DNA of 64,000 nucleotides from Phycisphaera sp. (GTDB lineage Bacteria; Planctomycetota; Phycisphaerae; Phycisphaerales; Phycisphaeraceae). Under the pieces are notes generated by a model. That model was not told the origin of the DNA and did not search any database. It worked only from the letters and a program-made list of their open reading frames with translations. The first letter of the stretch is position 1. Every line of letters starts with the position of its first letter. The position numbers and the translations under genes are program-made. The DNA lies in NCBI GenBank assembly GCA_016125215.1, contig WGMF01000005.1, positions 1 to 64,000 of the forward strand, read 5' to 3'. This document shows positions 43,864-51,610 of this stretch, in pieces.

Positions 43864-44730
43864 TTATTGTGATCTGCCGACCATCCGCTTGCGCAGCGAC
43901 TCCCCGATAAAGTTCAACGCCAGCAGCGTCACCGCCAGCAGCGCGCACGGCCAGAAGATCAGCCACCAGCGCATGTCCACGATGCCCCAGCCTAATCTGT
44001 GCAGCTCCGGCAAACCCTCGGCCGCAAGATTTCCCCAGCTGGGCAGCGGCGGCCGAACACCGATGCCCAGGAAACTCAGGAACGACTCGCTCAGGATCGC
44101 CGTCGGCACCGCCAGCGTCGCGTAGACCACGATCGGTCCCACAAGGTTCGGCAGCATGTGGACCCCCACGATCCGCATCGGCCCGATCCCGATCGCACGC
44201 GCCGCCTCGACAAACGGTTGGGCCTTGAGCGAGAGCACCTGCCCCCGGATCACCCGTGCCATCGTCAGCCAGCTCACACCCCCGATGGCGGCAAAGAGCA
44301 CCGCCACCTCCGCCGGCCCCGAGAGCAGGTCGCCCGTGACCATCTTGAGCATCATGACTAACAAGATGTAAGGTAAGGCATAGAGCACGTCGACGATCCG
44401 CATCAGCGCCGCGTCGGTCCGACCCCCCGCGTACCCCGCCGCCGAGCCCCACGCCACGCCGATCACCACGGCGATCAACGACGCCCCGGTCCCCACGCCC
44501 AGGCTGATCGCCCCACCGAGCAGGCACCGCCACATGAGCGAGCGCCCGAGGTGGTCCGTGCCCATCGGCTCGCCCCACGACGGCGGCTGCGCGGGGTCGC
44601 CCTCGACCATCAGGTTCTGCTTGTCGTATCGCCCCAGCGACCACGGCAGTGTCAACACGCACGGCAGCGCGACACACAGCACGACCCCCCACCCCACGAA
44701 ACCGCCCCATGTCCGTGATCGACGCCGCAT
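43864..44730 (-). CDS. Oligopeptide ABC transporter permease (DppC/OppC-like, short form)
   Basis: The protein has 288 residues, the standard DppC length. It shows GTDHLGRSLMWRCLLGG, six membrane helices, the EAA loop AARAIGIGPMRIVGVHMLPN, and the closing FIGESLRKRMVGRSQ. It is the first gene of the operon, 70 bases before the binding protein. The operon therefore has two OppC-type subunits, one OppB and no ATPase. ATG 44730 has TACACT eight bases upstream and no Shine-Dalgarno. A 13-mer motif copy is at 44359-44371. Confidence 0.88.
   Translation of the reverse strand: MRRRSRTWGGFVGWGVVLCVALPCVLTLPWSLGRYDKQNLMVEGDPAQPPSWGEPMGTDHLGRSLMWRCLLGGAISLGVGTGASLIAVVIGVAWGSAAGYAGGRTDAALMRIVDVLYALPYILLVMMLKMVTGDLLSGPAEVAVLFAAIGGVSWLTMARVIRGQVLSLKAQPFVEAARAIGIGPMRIVGVHMLPNLVGPIVVYATLAVPTAILSESFLSFLGIGVRPPLPSWGNLAAEGLPELHRLGWGIVDMRWWLIFWPCALLAVTLLALNFIGESLRKRMVGRSQ
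44359..44371. repeat. 13-mer palindrome copy TAACA-AGA-TGTAA
   Basis: Inside the first OppC-type gene. The coding strand reads ATC-TTG-TTA. Confidence 0.45.
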
Positions 44731-44738
44731 GGCTGTGA

Positions 44739-44744
44739 AGTGTA
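44739..44744 (-). promoter_or_regulatory. -10 box of a probable leaderless promoter (ABC operon)
   Basis: TACACT on the minus strand lies eight bases before ATG 44730. Confidence 0.45.
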
Positions 44745-44784
44745 ACGCGGCTTCCCGCCGGTTGTGCGATACCCGCTGTACCGA

Positions 44785-45156
44785 TCAAGCCCATTCGCAA
44801 AGCTCGACGACGTGGCCGTCGGGGTCGTCAATGTAAACCTGTTTTGCGCCGTCGGGGCGCAGCTTCGGGCCGTGACGGGCGATCTTGTTCGCGTCAAGGT
44901 GCTTTGCCCAGGCGTCGATGTCGTTCACACGCAGGGCAAAGTGGTTGCCGCGTCGTGACCGGTCGGGATCGATTTCCCGCCCGGCGATGAGGTGCAGCTC
45001 CTGATCCTTGCCGATGCGGAACCACGCCCCGGGAAAGTCAAACGCCGGCCTGTCCATCGGCTCAAGCAGCAGGATGTCCCGGTAGAAAGCCACGCTCGCG
45101 TCCAGTTCACGGACCCGCAGGGCGACATGGTTGAGTTGCGTGGGCTGTAAATCCAT
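44785..45156 (-). CDS. VOC-superfamily (glyoxalase/dioxygenase fold) protein
   Basis: The protein has 123 residues, a single VOC module with two beta-alpha-beta-beta-beta repeats. LNHVALRVRELDASVAFYRDIL starts the first and NHFALRVNDIDAWAKHL the second. Metal-ligand candidates are His10, a His in LHLIAG, His near 72 and Glu in HVVELCEW. Members include glyoxalase I, fosfomycin resistance enzymes and dioxygenases, which cannot be separated here. It is divergent from the nitroreductase gene and stops 54 bases before the ABC operon start. Confidence 0.82.
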   Translation of the reverse strand: MDLQPTQLNHVALRVRELDASVAFYRDILLLEPMDRPAFDFPGAWFRIGKDQELHLIAGREIDPDRSRRGNHFALRVNDIDAWAKHLDANKIARHGPKLRPDGAKQVYIDDPDGHVVELCEWA

Positions 45157-45204
45157 CTCGGTACTGTTCCGTTCATCACGGGAATATCACGCGGTCCCCG
45201 CACG

Positions 45205-45210
45205 TATACT
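45205..45210 (+). promoter_or_regulatory. -10 box of a probable leaderless promoter (nitroreductase)
   Basis: TATACT with seven bases to ATG 45218 and no Shine-Dalgarno in between. Confidence 0.5.
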
Positions 45211-45217
45211 CTTTACC

Positions 45218-45832
45218 ATGAGCACGCACATCAAGCACGCCACGCCCGACTTTGCCGTCCTCGACGCCATTGCCAATCGCTGGAGTCCGTACGCCTACGA
45301 CGGCCGCGGCGTCGAGCCAGCCAAGCTCAAGCAGTGCCTCGAAGCCGCGCGGTGGTCAGCCTCAAGCTACAACGAACAGCCGTGGTCCCTCATCCTCGCG
45401 CAGCGCGAGAACAAGGCCGAGTGGGACAAGGCCCTGGCCTGCCTGCTCGAAGCCAACCAGGGCTGGGTCAAGCACGCCGGCGTGCTCATCCTCACCGTGG
45501 CCAAAAAGACCTTCACCTACAACGGCAAGCCCAACCGCGTGGCCGAGCACGACATCGGCCTGGCCATGGGCAACCTCTCGATCCAGGCCACCGCGCTGGG
45601 CCTCGACGCCCACCAGATGGCCGGCGTGAACCTCTCCGTGGTCCGCTCAACATACAACATCCCCGAGGGCTACGACCCCGTCACCGCGGTGGCGATCGGC
45701 TACGCCGCCACGAAAGCCAACGCCCCCGACGCCGAGCTTTACGAGCGCGACACCAAGCCACGCACACGCAAGAAACTCAGCGAGTTCGTGTACGCGGGTT
45801 CGTGGGGACAAACCTCACCGCTGGTGAAATAA
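45218..45832 (+). CDS. Nitroreductase-family flavoprotein
   Basis: The protein has 204 residues. FMN-binding features are IANRWSPYAYDG near the N-terminus, EAARWSASSYNEQPW, AEHDIGLAMGNLSIQATALGL and VAIGYAA near the C-terminus. It probably reduces nitro-aromatics, quinones or flavin using NAD(P)H. The start at ATG 45218 gives a normal N-terminus; the upstream frame overlaps the divergent VOC gene. An inverted-repeat element begins nine bases after the stop. Confidence 0.88.
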   Translation: MSTHIKHATPDFAVLDAIANRWSPYAYDGRGVEPAKLKQCLEAARWSASSYNEQPWSLILAQRENKAEWDKALACLLEANQGWVKHAGVLILTVAKKTFTYNGKPNRVAEHDIGLAMGNLSIQATALGLDAHQMAGVNLSVVRSTYNIPEGYDPVTAVAIGYAATKANAPDAELYERDTKPRTRKKLSEFVYAGSWGQTSPLVK

Positions 45833-45841
45833 GCAGGGAAA

Positions 45842-46110
45842 TTAGCCGCAGATGAACGCAGATGAACGTAGATGGATTCAGAAAATCCATTGATTGCGGT
45901 ACTTATCCGGGCTTTTCTAACCCGCTCCAGATTATGAATAGATTTAATCCACTGAAATAGTCTGCTTTGAAAAACCAAGCCGGGCATGAGTCTTCGAATG
46001 CCCGGATGTAGAAACGATCGCGGGCTGACCCGGTGTCATTCCTGGTGAGGATTTCAACAGCGCAGAATGGATTGCTTTATCTGCGTCCATCTGCGTTCAT
46101 CTGCGGCTAA
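45842..46110. repeat. Inverted-repeat element between nitroreductase and AEC genes
   Basis: Arms of 32 bases (45842-45873 and 46079-46110) match as inverted repeats with two mismatches, and each contains tandem GCAGATGAAC units. The ~205-base interior has a hairpin CCGGGCAT/ATGCCCGG and a short ATGGATT/AATCCAT stem, and no coding frame. The right arm supplies the TAG stop of the AEC gene. It resembles a small non-autonomous mobile element (MITE- or REP-like). No target-site duplication was recognised. Confidence 0.7.
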
Positions 46111-47072
46111 TGCATCCCCGCTATCCACGGTCCGATCTTGAGCCACAACGGGATGGTCGCCAGCGCGACGACCGACGTGCCGAGCACGACGCGCACGGCC
46201 GTATCCGAGTCGCCGCCGTAGTGGCGCGTCACCACGATGGGCATGATGGCCGAGGGCATCGCGGCCTGGAGGATGATGACTTTTTTAAGTTCATCCGAAA
46301 CAGGCAGGAATCGCGCCAACGCGAGGAACATCAAAGGCAAAACGAATAACCGCAACCCACACGCCGCCGCGACGACCTTCAAGCCCTTGTGCAGGTGCAT
46401 CAACCTGATCGCATCCGAGATCGTCGCACCGATGAGCAGCAGCCCGATCGGCACTGCGCATTGCCCGAGCATCTCCACCGCGTGACCGAGAAAGCTCGGC
46501 ACATATTCCGACACACCGAGGAAGTTGATGAGCAGGCCGACGACGATCGCCAGCGCCGGTGCGGTGAACAGGCCCTTCCACCAGCCCTTGCCCGAAGCGC
46601 CGGCGATGAGCATGACACCGATGGTCCAGAACGTCCAGTCGACGCCCATGTTGTGGACGAACAGGACGCCGACGACCCCCTTGTTGTAGAGCATCTGCGC
46701 CAGTGGCAGCGGGACGTAGCCGTAGTTGTACATGCCCACGCAAAAGGCAAACGTGCGGATATGCGCGGGAGAGGTCAGACCAATGGCCCCGGCAAAGGTT
46801 TTGCCGACGATATACCCGACCACGAACCCGAGCACCGTGGTCCCGATGCCGACGATCGGCGGGGCGATCACGTTGGATGCGTGCAGCAGCGCCGGGTTAC
46901 CCACGGTGATCGAGAGGATCAAGCACGGCATGAGCAGGTTGACCGTGACCTTGAGCAGCGAGCGGTCGGCTTCTTCGGTGAGCAGCCGCAACCGGCGCAG
47001 GACAAATCCAATCAGCACGACGCCGAACACGCCGAGCACCGCGTTGAGGATGACACCCATCGTTGCGTCCAC
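46107..47072 (-). CDS. AEC-family (auxin efflux carrier-like) transporter
   Basis: The protein has 321 residues with about ten membrane helices in two halves. Family marks are LLMPCLILSITVGNP near 47, FAFCVGMYNYGYVPLPLA, VPIGLLLIGATISDA, and MPSAIMPIVVTRHYGGD near the end. It exports or takes up small organic anions; the substrate is unknown. The GTG start at 47072 lies six bases after a TATCCT box; ATG 47060 is the alternative. The stop codon is provided by the right arm of the inverted-repeat element, so the insertion may have set or slightly changed the C-terminus. Confidence 0.87.
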   Translation of the reverse strand: MDATMGVILNAVLGVFGVVLIGFVLRRLRLLTEEADRSLLKVTVNLLMPCLILSITVGNPALLHASNVIAPPIVGIGTTVLGFVVGYIVGKTFAGAIGLTSPAHIRTFAFCVGMYNYGYVPLPLAQMLYNKGVVGVLFVHNMGVDWTFWTIGVMLIAGASGKGWWKGLFTAPALAIVVGLLINFLGVSEYVPSFLGHAVEMLGQCAVPIGLLLIGATISDAIRLMHLHKGLKVVAAACGLRLFVLPLMFLALARFLPVSDELKKVIILQAAMPSAIMPIVVTRHYGGDSDTAVRVVLGTSVVALATIPLWLKIGPWIAGMH

Positions 47073-47078
47073 GCGGAC

Positions 47079-47084
47079 AGGATA
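47079..47084 (-). promoter_or_regulatory. -10 box of a probable leaderless promoter (AEC gene)
   Basis: TATCCT on the minus strand with six bases to GTG 47072. The divergent plus-strand TACAAT at 47116-47121 is the likely -10 of the ferredoxin gene. Confidence 0.4.
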
Positions 47085-47115
47085 GCGACCGTTCGCCGGT
47101 GTGCGTGGATCGGTC

Positions 47116-47121
47116 TACAAT
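47116..47121 (+). promoter_or_regulatory. Putative -10 box of the 2Fe-2S ferredoxin gene
   Basis: TACAAT, 41 bases before ATG 47163. The leader carries TTGAGG about six bases before the start, so this transcript is led normally. Confidence 0.45.
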
Positions 47122-47162
47122 TCCTGTGACAGGCATCCCCGATTTCCCGTGTTGAGGCTGAC

Positions 47163-47561
47163 ATGCACAGAAAAAACGACCCACCCGTCACCGCCCCGCC
47201 GACCGTCGAGGTCACCTTCCACATGGAAGACCCCGAACCCCTCACGGGCAAACACGACAAGCTCGTCAAGGTCATGGCCGCCAAGGGCGAGAACCTGCTG
47301 GACGTGGCGCTGGACCACGGCATCAACGTCGAACACGCCTGCGGCGGCGTGTGCGCCTGCTCGACGTGCCACGTCTACATCCGTTCCGGCGAAGAGAGCC
47401 TCCGTGAAGCGGACGACGACGAACTCGACCGCGTCGAGGAGGCCCCAGCCCTGCAGGTCAACAGCCGACTGTCGTGCCAGAGCGTCATCACCGGCGACGG
47501 CCCGGTCGAAGTCGAGGTGCCGGCCTGGAACAGAAACGCGGTCAAGGAAGTCCCGCACTAA
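47163..47561 (+). CDS. 2Fe-2S ferredoxin, Isc (adrenodoxin) type
   Basis: The protein has 132 residues. The cluster loop HACGGVCACSTCHVYI gives Cys-x5-Cys-x2-Cys, with an additional Cys (GGVCAC) and the fourth ligand in SRLSCQSVI. The pattern LLDVALDHGINVEHACGG matches Isc-type ferredoxins used in Fe-S cluster assembly and P450 electron transfer. It has an N-terminal extension of ~15 polar residues. No isc genes are adjacent. Confidence 0.92.
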   Translation: MHRKNDPPVTAPPTVEVTFHMEDPEPLTGKHDKLVKVMAAKGENLLDVALDHGINVEHACGGVCACSTCHVYIRSGEESLREADDDELDRVEEAPALQVNSRLSCQSVITGDGPVEVEVPAWNRNAVKEVPH

Positions 47562-47597
47562 AACCCCAGACCATCCCCCGCCGCGACCCAGAAGGCT

Positions 47598-47615
47598 TGG
47601 GCACTTGAGTGCCCA
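47598..47615. repeat. Intergenic hairpin TGGGCACT-TG-AGTGCCCA
   Basis: Perfect 8-base arms, 36 bases after the ferredoxin stop. It is related to the hairpin at 25412-25435 through the shared AGTGCCCATG. Confidence 0.6.
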
Positions 47616-47651
47616 TGTCACCCGTCACCCACTTCGGGCATCACACAACAC

Positions 47652-48518
47652 GTGAGCACCATGCCCGCCGCACCCGACATCACGCAAGACGCACACACCC
47701 ACACCATGCGGTGCATGGAGGTCTGGGGCAGCAACCGCGCCGAGCAGACGGGCGTGAGCGTGCCGGGGATCGATGCGTTTATCTACTCCGAGCCGCACAA
47801 CCGGAGCGAGGGCGGTGGGGATATCCATTACGTCTCGAGCTGCGCCGCGGGGAAGATCTCGCGTTTTGCCGTGGCGGACGTTTCGGGCCACGGGGTCGAC
47901 GTGGATGAACTGGCCACGAAGCTGCGGAGGCTCGTCCGCAAACACATCAACACGCCCGACCAGACTCGCTTTGCCCGCGCGCTCAACGAAGAGTTCGCCT
48001 CACTGGCGCAGGTCGGCCGGTTTGCCACCGCCATCCTGGCCACTTACTTCACGCCGACCGACCACCTGATCGTGGTCAACGCCGGCCACCCCCGGCCGCT
48101 GTGGTACCGGGCCGAGTCTAATCATTGGCAACACCTCGACGGCGACTGCCCGGGGTGCGAGGGCGAGGTCGGCAACCTGCCGCTGGGCATCATCGAGCCG
48201 ACGGACTACCGGCAGGTCGCGGTCAAGCTCGCGCCGGGGGACATCGTCGTGATCTACACCGACGCCATGATGGAGGCCATGGACGACGCGGGCAACCAGC
48301 TCGGTGAAGAGGGGCTTCTTGAACTTGTACGCTCAATCCGATCCGACGACCCCGCCCGGCTCGCCACACAGATCATCCGCGCCGTCGAGGTACACAGGGG
48401 CCACAGGCCGTCCGACGATGACCAGACCGTGCTCGTGCTCCACCACAACGCCCACGAGCCGGCAAAACAGAACCTCGGTGAAAAACTCCGCGTGCTGGCG
48501 AAGATGATGGGTTTATAA
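47652..48518 (+). CDS. SpoIIE/PP2C-type serine phosphatase
   Basis: The protein has 288 residues. PP2C motifs are present: GGDIHYVSSC, FAVADVSGHGVDVDELA (metal Asp), NAGHPRPLWY, GDIVVIYTDAMMEAMD and DDDQTVLVL. There is no attached receiver or sensor domain. Unlike most members, it has GDCPGCEGEVG inserted before PLGI, with a Cys-x2-Cys pair. It probably dephosphorylates an anti-sigma-factor antagonist or similar protein. The start is GTG 47652 or ATG 47661; neither has a strong ribosome site. The stop codon overlaps a 13-mer motif. Confidence 0.87.
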   Translation: MSTMPAAPDITQDAHTHTMRCMEVWGSNRAEQTGVSVPGIDAFIYSEPHNRSEGGGDIHYVSSCAAGKISRFAVADVSGHGVDVDELATKLRRLVRKHINTPDQTRFARALNEEFASLAQVGRFATAILATYFTPTDHLIVVNAGHPRPLWYRAESNHWQHLDGDCPGCEGEVGNLPLGIIEPTDYRQVAVKLAPGDIVVIYTDAMMEAMDDAGNQLGEEGLLELVRSIRSDDPARLATQIIRAVEVHRGHRPSDDDQTVLVLHHNAHEPAKQNLGEKLRVLAKMMGL

Positions 48519-48528
48519 CATGTTGTAA
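48516..48528. repeat. 13-mer palindrome copy TAACA-TGT-TGTAA
   Basis: It overlaps the stop codon of the phosphatase gene and lies between convergent genes. Confidence 0.4.
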
Positions 48529-48545
48529 GGGTTTGACCCCGAACG

Positions 48546-49271
48546 TCACGCCCGCAGCGCACGCTCTTGTTCGCGCTTGCGCTTGAGCGCTTCCCACAGC
48601 GTCACCGCCTCCGGCTCACGGGCGTAGATCGGCAGCAGGTTCGGTTCATCGACAAACTCGCCGCGCTTCGCCATCGCCCTGCCGACACACCAGGCCTGTT
48701 CACTCGTGGGTTGGGCCAGGGTTTTATCAAGAACGGTGAGACCCGCTCTAGATTCAAACCCGGGTAATGGGTCGCCGAGGATCGCAAGTGTGCCCGTGTG
48801 TTGGGAAATCATCTCGTCAATAGTGGTGACCCGAGCGGGTTCGGTTAAAACCCACCCCTCGCTCCCGCGCCCGAACAACCCCGTGTAGACGCTTTGTTTT
48901 TTCATGTTCAAACAGACCGCAAGCGACTGCGCTTCAACGCGGTCGAGCGGGATGTTCTTCGCAACGGCCTCGACCGTCGGGACCGCAACGAGCCTGACAC
49001 TGACCGCGCGGGCCAGCATTTTTGCTGTGGCGATTGCGATGCGCAGCCCCGTAAACGAACCCGGGCCGACAGAGACGTAAACCTCACCGATGTCGCCCGG
49101 TTTCACCGCGCGTTCTCGACAAACGCCATCGATGGTCGGCAGAAGGTCCACACGGTGTCGCACCTGCTCGGGCAGCGATCGGCTGGTGAGAATCTCGTCG
49201 CCCCGACCGAGTGTGACCGAGCCCGATCGGCTCGATGTTTCAAGGGCAAGATTGAACGGGCGTGTGTTCAC
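48546..49271 (-). CDS. tsaB: tRNA threonylcarbamoyladenosine biosynthesis protein TsaB
   Basis: The protein has 241 residues. The ASKHA-type N-terminus LALETSSRSGSVTLG and the hallmark VSVGPGSFTGLRIAIATAK are clear, followed by VPTVEAVA. TsaB is the non-catalytic partner of TsaD in t6A37 modification of tRNA. The start is GTG 49271, since the N-terminal strand begins right after it. It follows ppk1 by 37 bases in the same direction and ends the long leftward gene run. Confidence 0.93.
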   Translation of the reverse strand: MNTRPFNLALETSSRSGSVTLGRGDEILTSRSLPEQVRHRVDLLPTIDGVCRERAVKPGDIGEVYVSVGPGSFTGLRIAIATAKMLARAVSVRLVAVPTVEAVAKNIPLDRVEAQSLAVCLNMKKQSVYTGLFGRGSEGWVLTEPARVTTIDEMISQHTGTLAILGDPLPGFESRAGLTVLDKTLAQPTSEQAWCVGRAMAKRGEFVDEPNLLPIYAREPEAVTLWEALKRKREQERALRA

Positions 49272-49308
49272 GGTCGTTGGATCAGGCGGGTGTAGGTTGA
49301 AGTTCTTC

Positions 49309-51576
49309 TCACTCGCCCTTGGCGGCCAGGGCTTCGCGTCGGGCCAGATCCATCAGCACGCGGTGTGTGCCGAGCTTGGCTTCGGGCAGGGCGTCGGCGG
49401 GTGCCTGGTCGGGCTTGCGTTGGACGTAGCCGCCGTCGGGCTGCATCTCCCACGCCTGGCGGTAGTCGCCCAGGGAGATGTTGAGAATCTGCCGGAGGCG
49501 CTGCTGGTGGACCGGGGAGTAGATCGGCGTAATACACTCGACGCGGTTGTTGAGGTTGCGGTACATCCAGTCGGCTGAGCCGATGTAGTACTCGCCCTTG
49601 CCCGCGTTGTGGAAGTAATAGATCCGTGAGTGTTCGAGGAATCGGCCGATGACGGAGAGGACCGAGATGTTTTCCGTCTGGCCCGGCACGCCCGGCCGAA
49701 GGCAGCAGAACCCACGGACGATAAGTTGAACCCTCACACCGGCCTGCGACGCCTCACGGAGCTTGGCGCCGATGTCCAGGTCTTCGAGGCTGTTCATCTT
49801 GGCAATGATGTGCGGGCGGTCGGGGTCGTCCAATTTCCCGCCGCGCTTCTTCCACGCATCGCAGTGCGCGATCTCCCGGTCGATCATCTCGACAAAACGC
49901 CTCCGCATGTTGATCGGGGCAATGAGCAGCGTGCGGAAGTCGCGTTTGAGGCTGCGGCCGGTGAGGTAATGGAAAAGCTCGACGCAGTCGGCGGTGAGGT
50001 CGGGGTTGCAGGTGAACAGGCCCAGGTCGGTGTAGAGGTTGGCGGTCTTGGAGTTGTAGTTGCCCGTGCCGATGTGGCAATACGTGCGCATGCCCTCGGC
50101 CTCGTGGCGGACGACGAGCGAGACCTTGGTGTGCGTCTTCAAGCCGACGATGCCATACACGACGTGGACGCCGGCTTTTTCGAGCACCTGGGCGACCTGG
50201 ATGTTGCGCTCCTCGTCGAACCGGGCTTTAAGCTCGACGAGGCAGACCACCTGTTTGCCCGCCTCGGCGGCGCGGATGAGTTCGGGGATGAAGGGCGAGT
50301 CGCTCGACGTGCGGTAGAGCGTCTGCTTGATGGCCAGGACCTTCGGGTCGGCGGCGGCGGCGCGGATGAAACGCTCGACGCTGGCGGGGAAACTCTCGTA
50401 GGGGTGGTGGACGAGCACGTCGCCCGTGCGGATGACACCGAAGATGTCCGCGTCGTCGTCCTGCAGTCGCAGGGGCACCACGGGCGACCACGGCTCGTTC
50501 TTGAGCTTGGGCAACCGCAGCGACGCAATCGTAAACAAGTCGGTGAAGTCCAGCTCGGAGGACATGTGGTAGGCGTCGGAGTCGTCGAGGTCGAGTTCGT
50601 CGAGGAGGAACCGCGTCATCTCCGGGCTGGCACCCTCGCCGACCTCGAGTCGGACCACGTTGGCAAAACGCCTGTCTCGCAACTGCTGCTCGATCGATTC
50701 GAGTAGGTCCTCGGCGTCCTCGTCGTCGCGTTCGATGTCGGCGTTGCGTGCGACGCGGAAGGGCATGACCTGTTCGATGACCATGCCGGGGAAGAGGTCC
50801 TGGAGGTTGTGCTCGATCATCTCGAGAACGTTGACGAAGCGCATCGCCTTGGTCTTGCCCTTGGTGGAAGTCGGTTCGAGTCTGACCCAGCGTGGCAGGA
50901 CACGCGGCACCTTGACACGGGCAAACTGCCGCTCACCCCGGCCGTCGTCGCCGATCCCGTCGCCAAAAGGTTGTCGGAGCATCACGCCCAGCGAGGTGGA
51001 GAGGTTGCTGATGAAGGGGAACGGGTGGCCGGGGTCGACCGCCAGGGGTGTGAGCACGGGGAAGAGGTTGGCACGGAAAAAATCATTGGCAAACGCACGT
51101 TCTTCCTGCGAGAGTTCCTCCCACTTGAGCAGCTCGACGCCCGCCGCCGCCAGTGCCGGCCTGACGCTCTGCGTATAGCAGTCGGCCTGCGTCTTGTTCA
51201 TCTCGACGACGAACTTGCGGATGTCGGCAAGGAGTTGCCGGGGGTCTTTGCCGTCAATGGTTCGGCTGGCGACGCCCGCGGCGATCTGCCTGCGCAGACC
51301 GCCGACGCGCTTCTGGAAAAACTCGTCGAGGTTCGAGGTGTAGATCGCCAGGAAAAAGACGCGCTCGAGCAGCGGGTTGCGTTCGTCGAGCGCTTCGTGA
51401 AGCACGCGCCTGTTGAACTCGAGCCAGCTCAGGTCGCGGTTGCCCCAGACGCCCTTGACGCCCTTGGGTTCGTGGTCGGTGGGGTCGACGACCTGTTCGC
51501 CCATGAGCGAGGAGTCGTCCAGCTCCGTCGAGTGAGCTTGGGCGAGTGCGGCGCGGTGTCGTTTGGAGTGTTTCAT
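49309..51576 (-). CDS. ppk1: Polyphosphate kinase 1
   Basis: The protein has 755 residues. The N-terminal domain starts with NRDLSWLEFNRRVLHEA. The catalytic core has KARFDEERNIQVAQVLEKAG, VRHEAEGMRTYCHIGTGNYN with the autophosphorylated His, and the second PLD-like half IYYFHNAGKGEYYIGSADWM. It reversibly makes polyphosphate from ATP. An N-terminal polar extension of ~45 residues and a ~40-residue C-terminal tail are added. ATG 51576 was chosen; the frame upstream is a non-coding extension. Confidence 0.96.
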   Translation of the reverse strand: MKHSKRHRAALAQAHSTELDDSSLMGEQVVDPTDHEPKGVKGVWGNRDLSWLEFNRRVLHEALDERNPLLERVFFLAIYTSNLDEFFQKRVGGLRRQIAAGVASRTIDGKDPRQLLADIRKFVVEMNKTQADCYTQSVRPALAAAGVELLKWEELSQEERAFANDFFRANLFPVLTPLAVDPGHPFPFISNLSTSLGVMLRQPFGDGIGDDGRGERQFARVKVPRVLPRWVRLEPTSTKGKTKAMRFVNVLEMIEHNLQDLFPGMVIEQVMPFRVARNADIERDDEDAEDLLESIEQQLRDRRFANVVRLEVGEGASPEMTRFLLDELDLDDSDAYHMSSELDFTDLFTIASLRLPKLKNEPWSPVVPLRLQDDDADIFGVIRTGDVLVHHPYESFPASVERFIRAAAADPKVLAIKQTLYRTSSDSPFIPELIRAAEAGKQVVCLVELKARFDEERNIQVAQVLEKAGVHVVYGIVGLKTHTKVSLVVRHEAEGMRTYCHIGTGNYNSKTANLYTDLGLFTCNPDLTADCVELFHYLTGRSLKRDFRTLLIAPINMRRRFVEMIDREIAHCDAWKKRGGKLDDPDRPHIIAKMNSLEDLDIGAKLREASQAGVRVQLIVRGFCCLRPGVPGQTENISVLSVIGRFLEHSRIYYFHNAGKGEYYIGSADWMYRNLNNRVECITPIYSPVHQQRLRQILNISLGDYRQAWEMQPDGGYVQRKPDQAPADALPEAKLGTHRVLMDLARREALAAKGE

Positions 51577-51610
51577 GGACACAGAGAAGTTGGCAAACGG
51601 TTCCGGGGGA

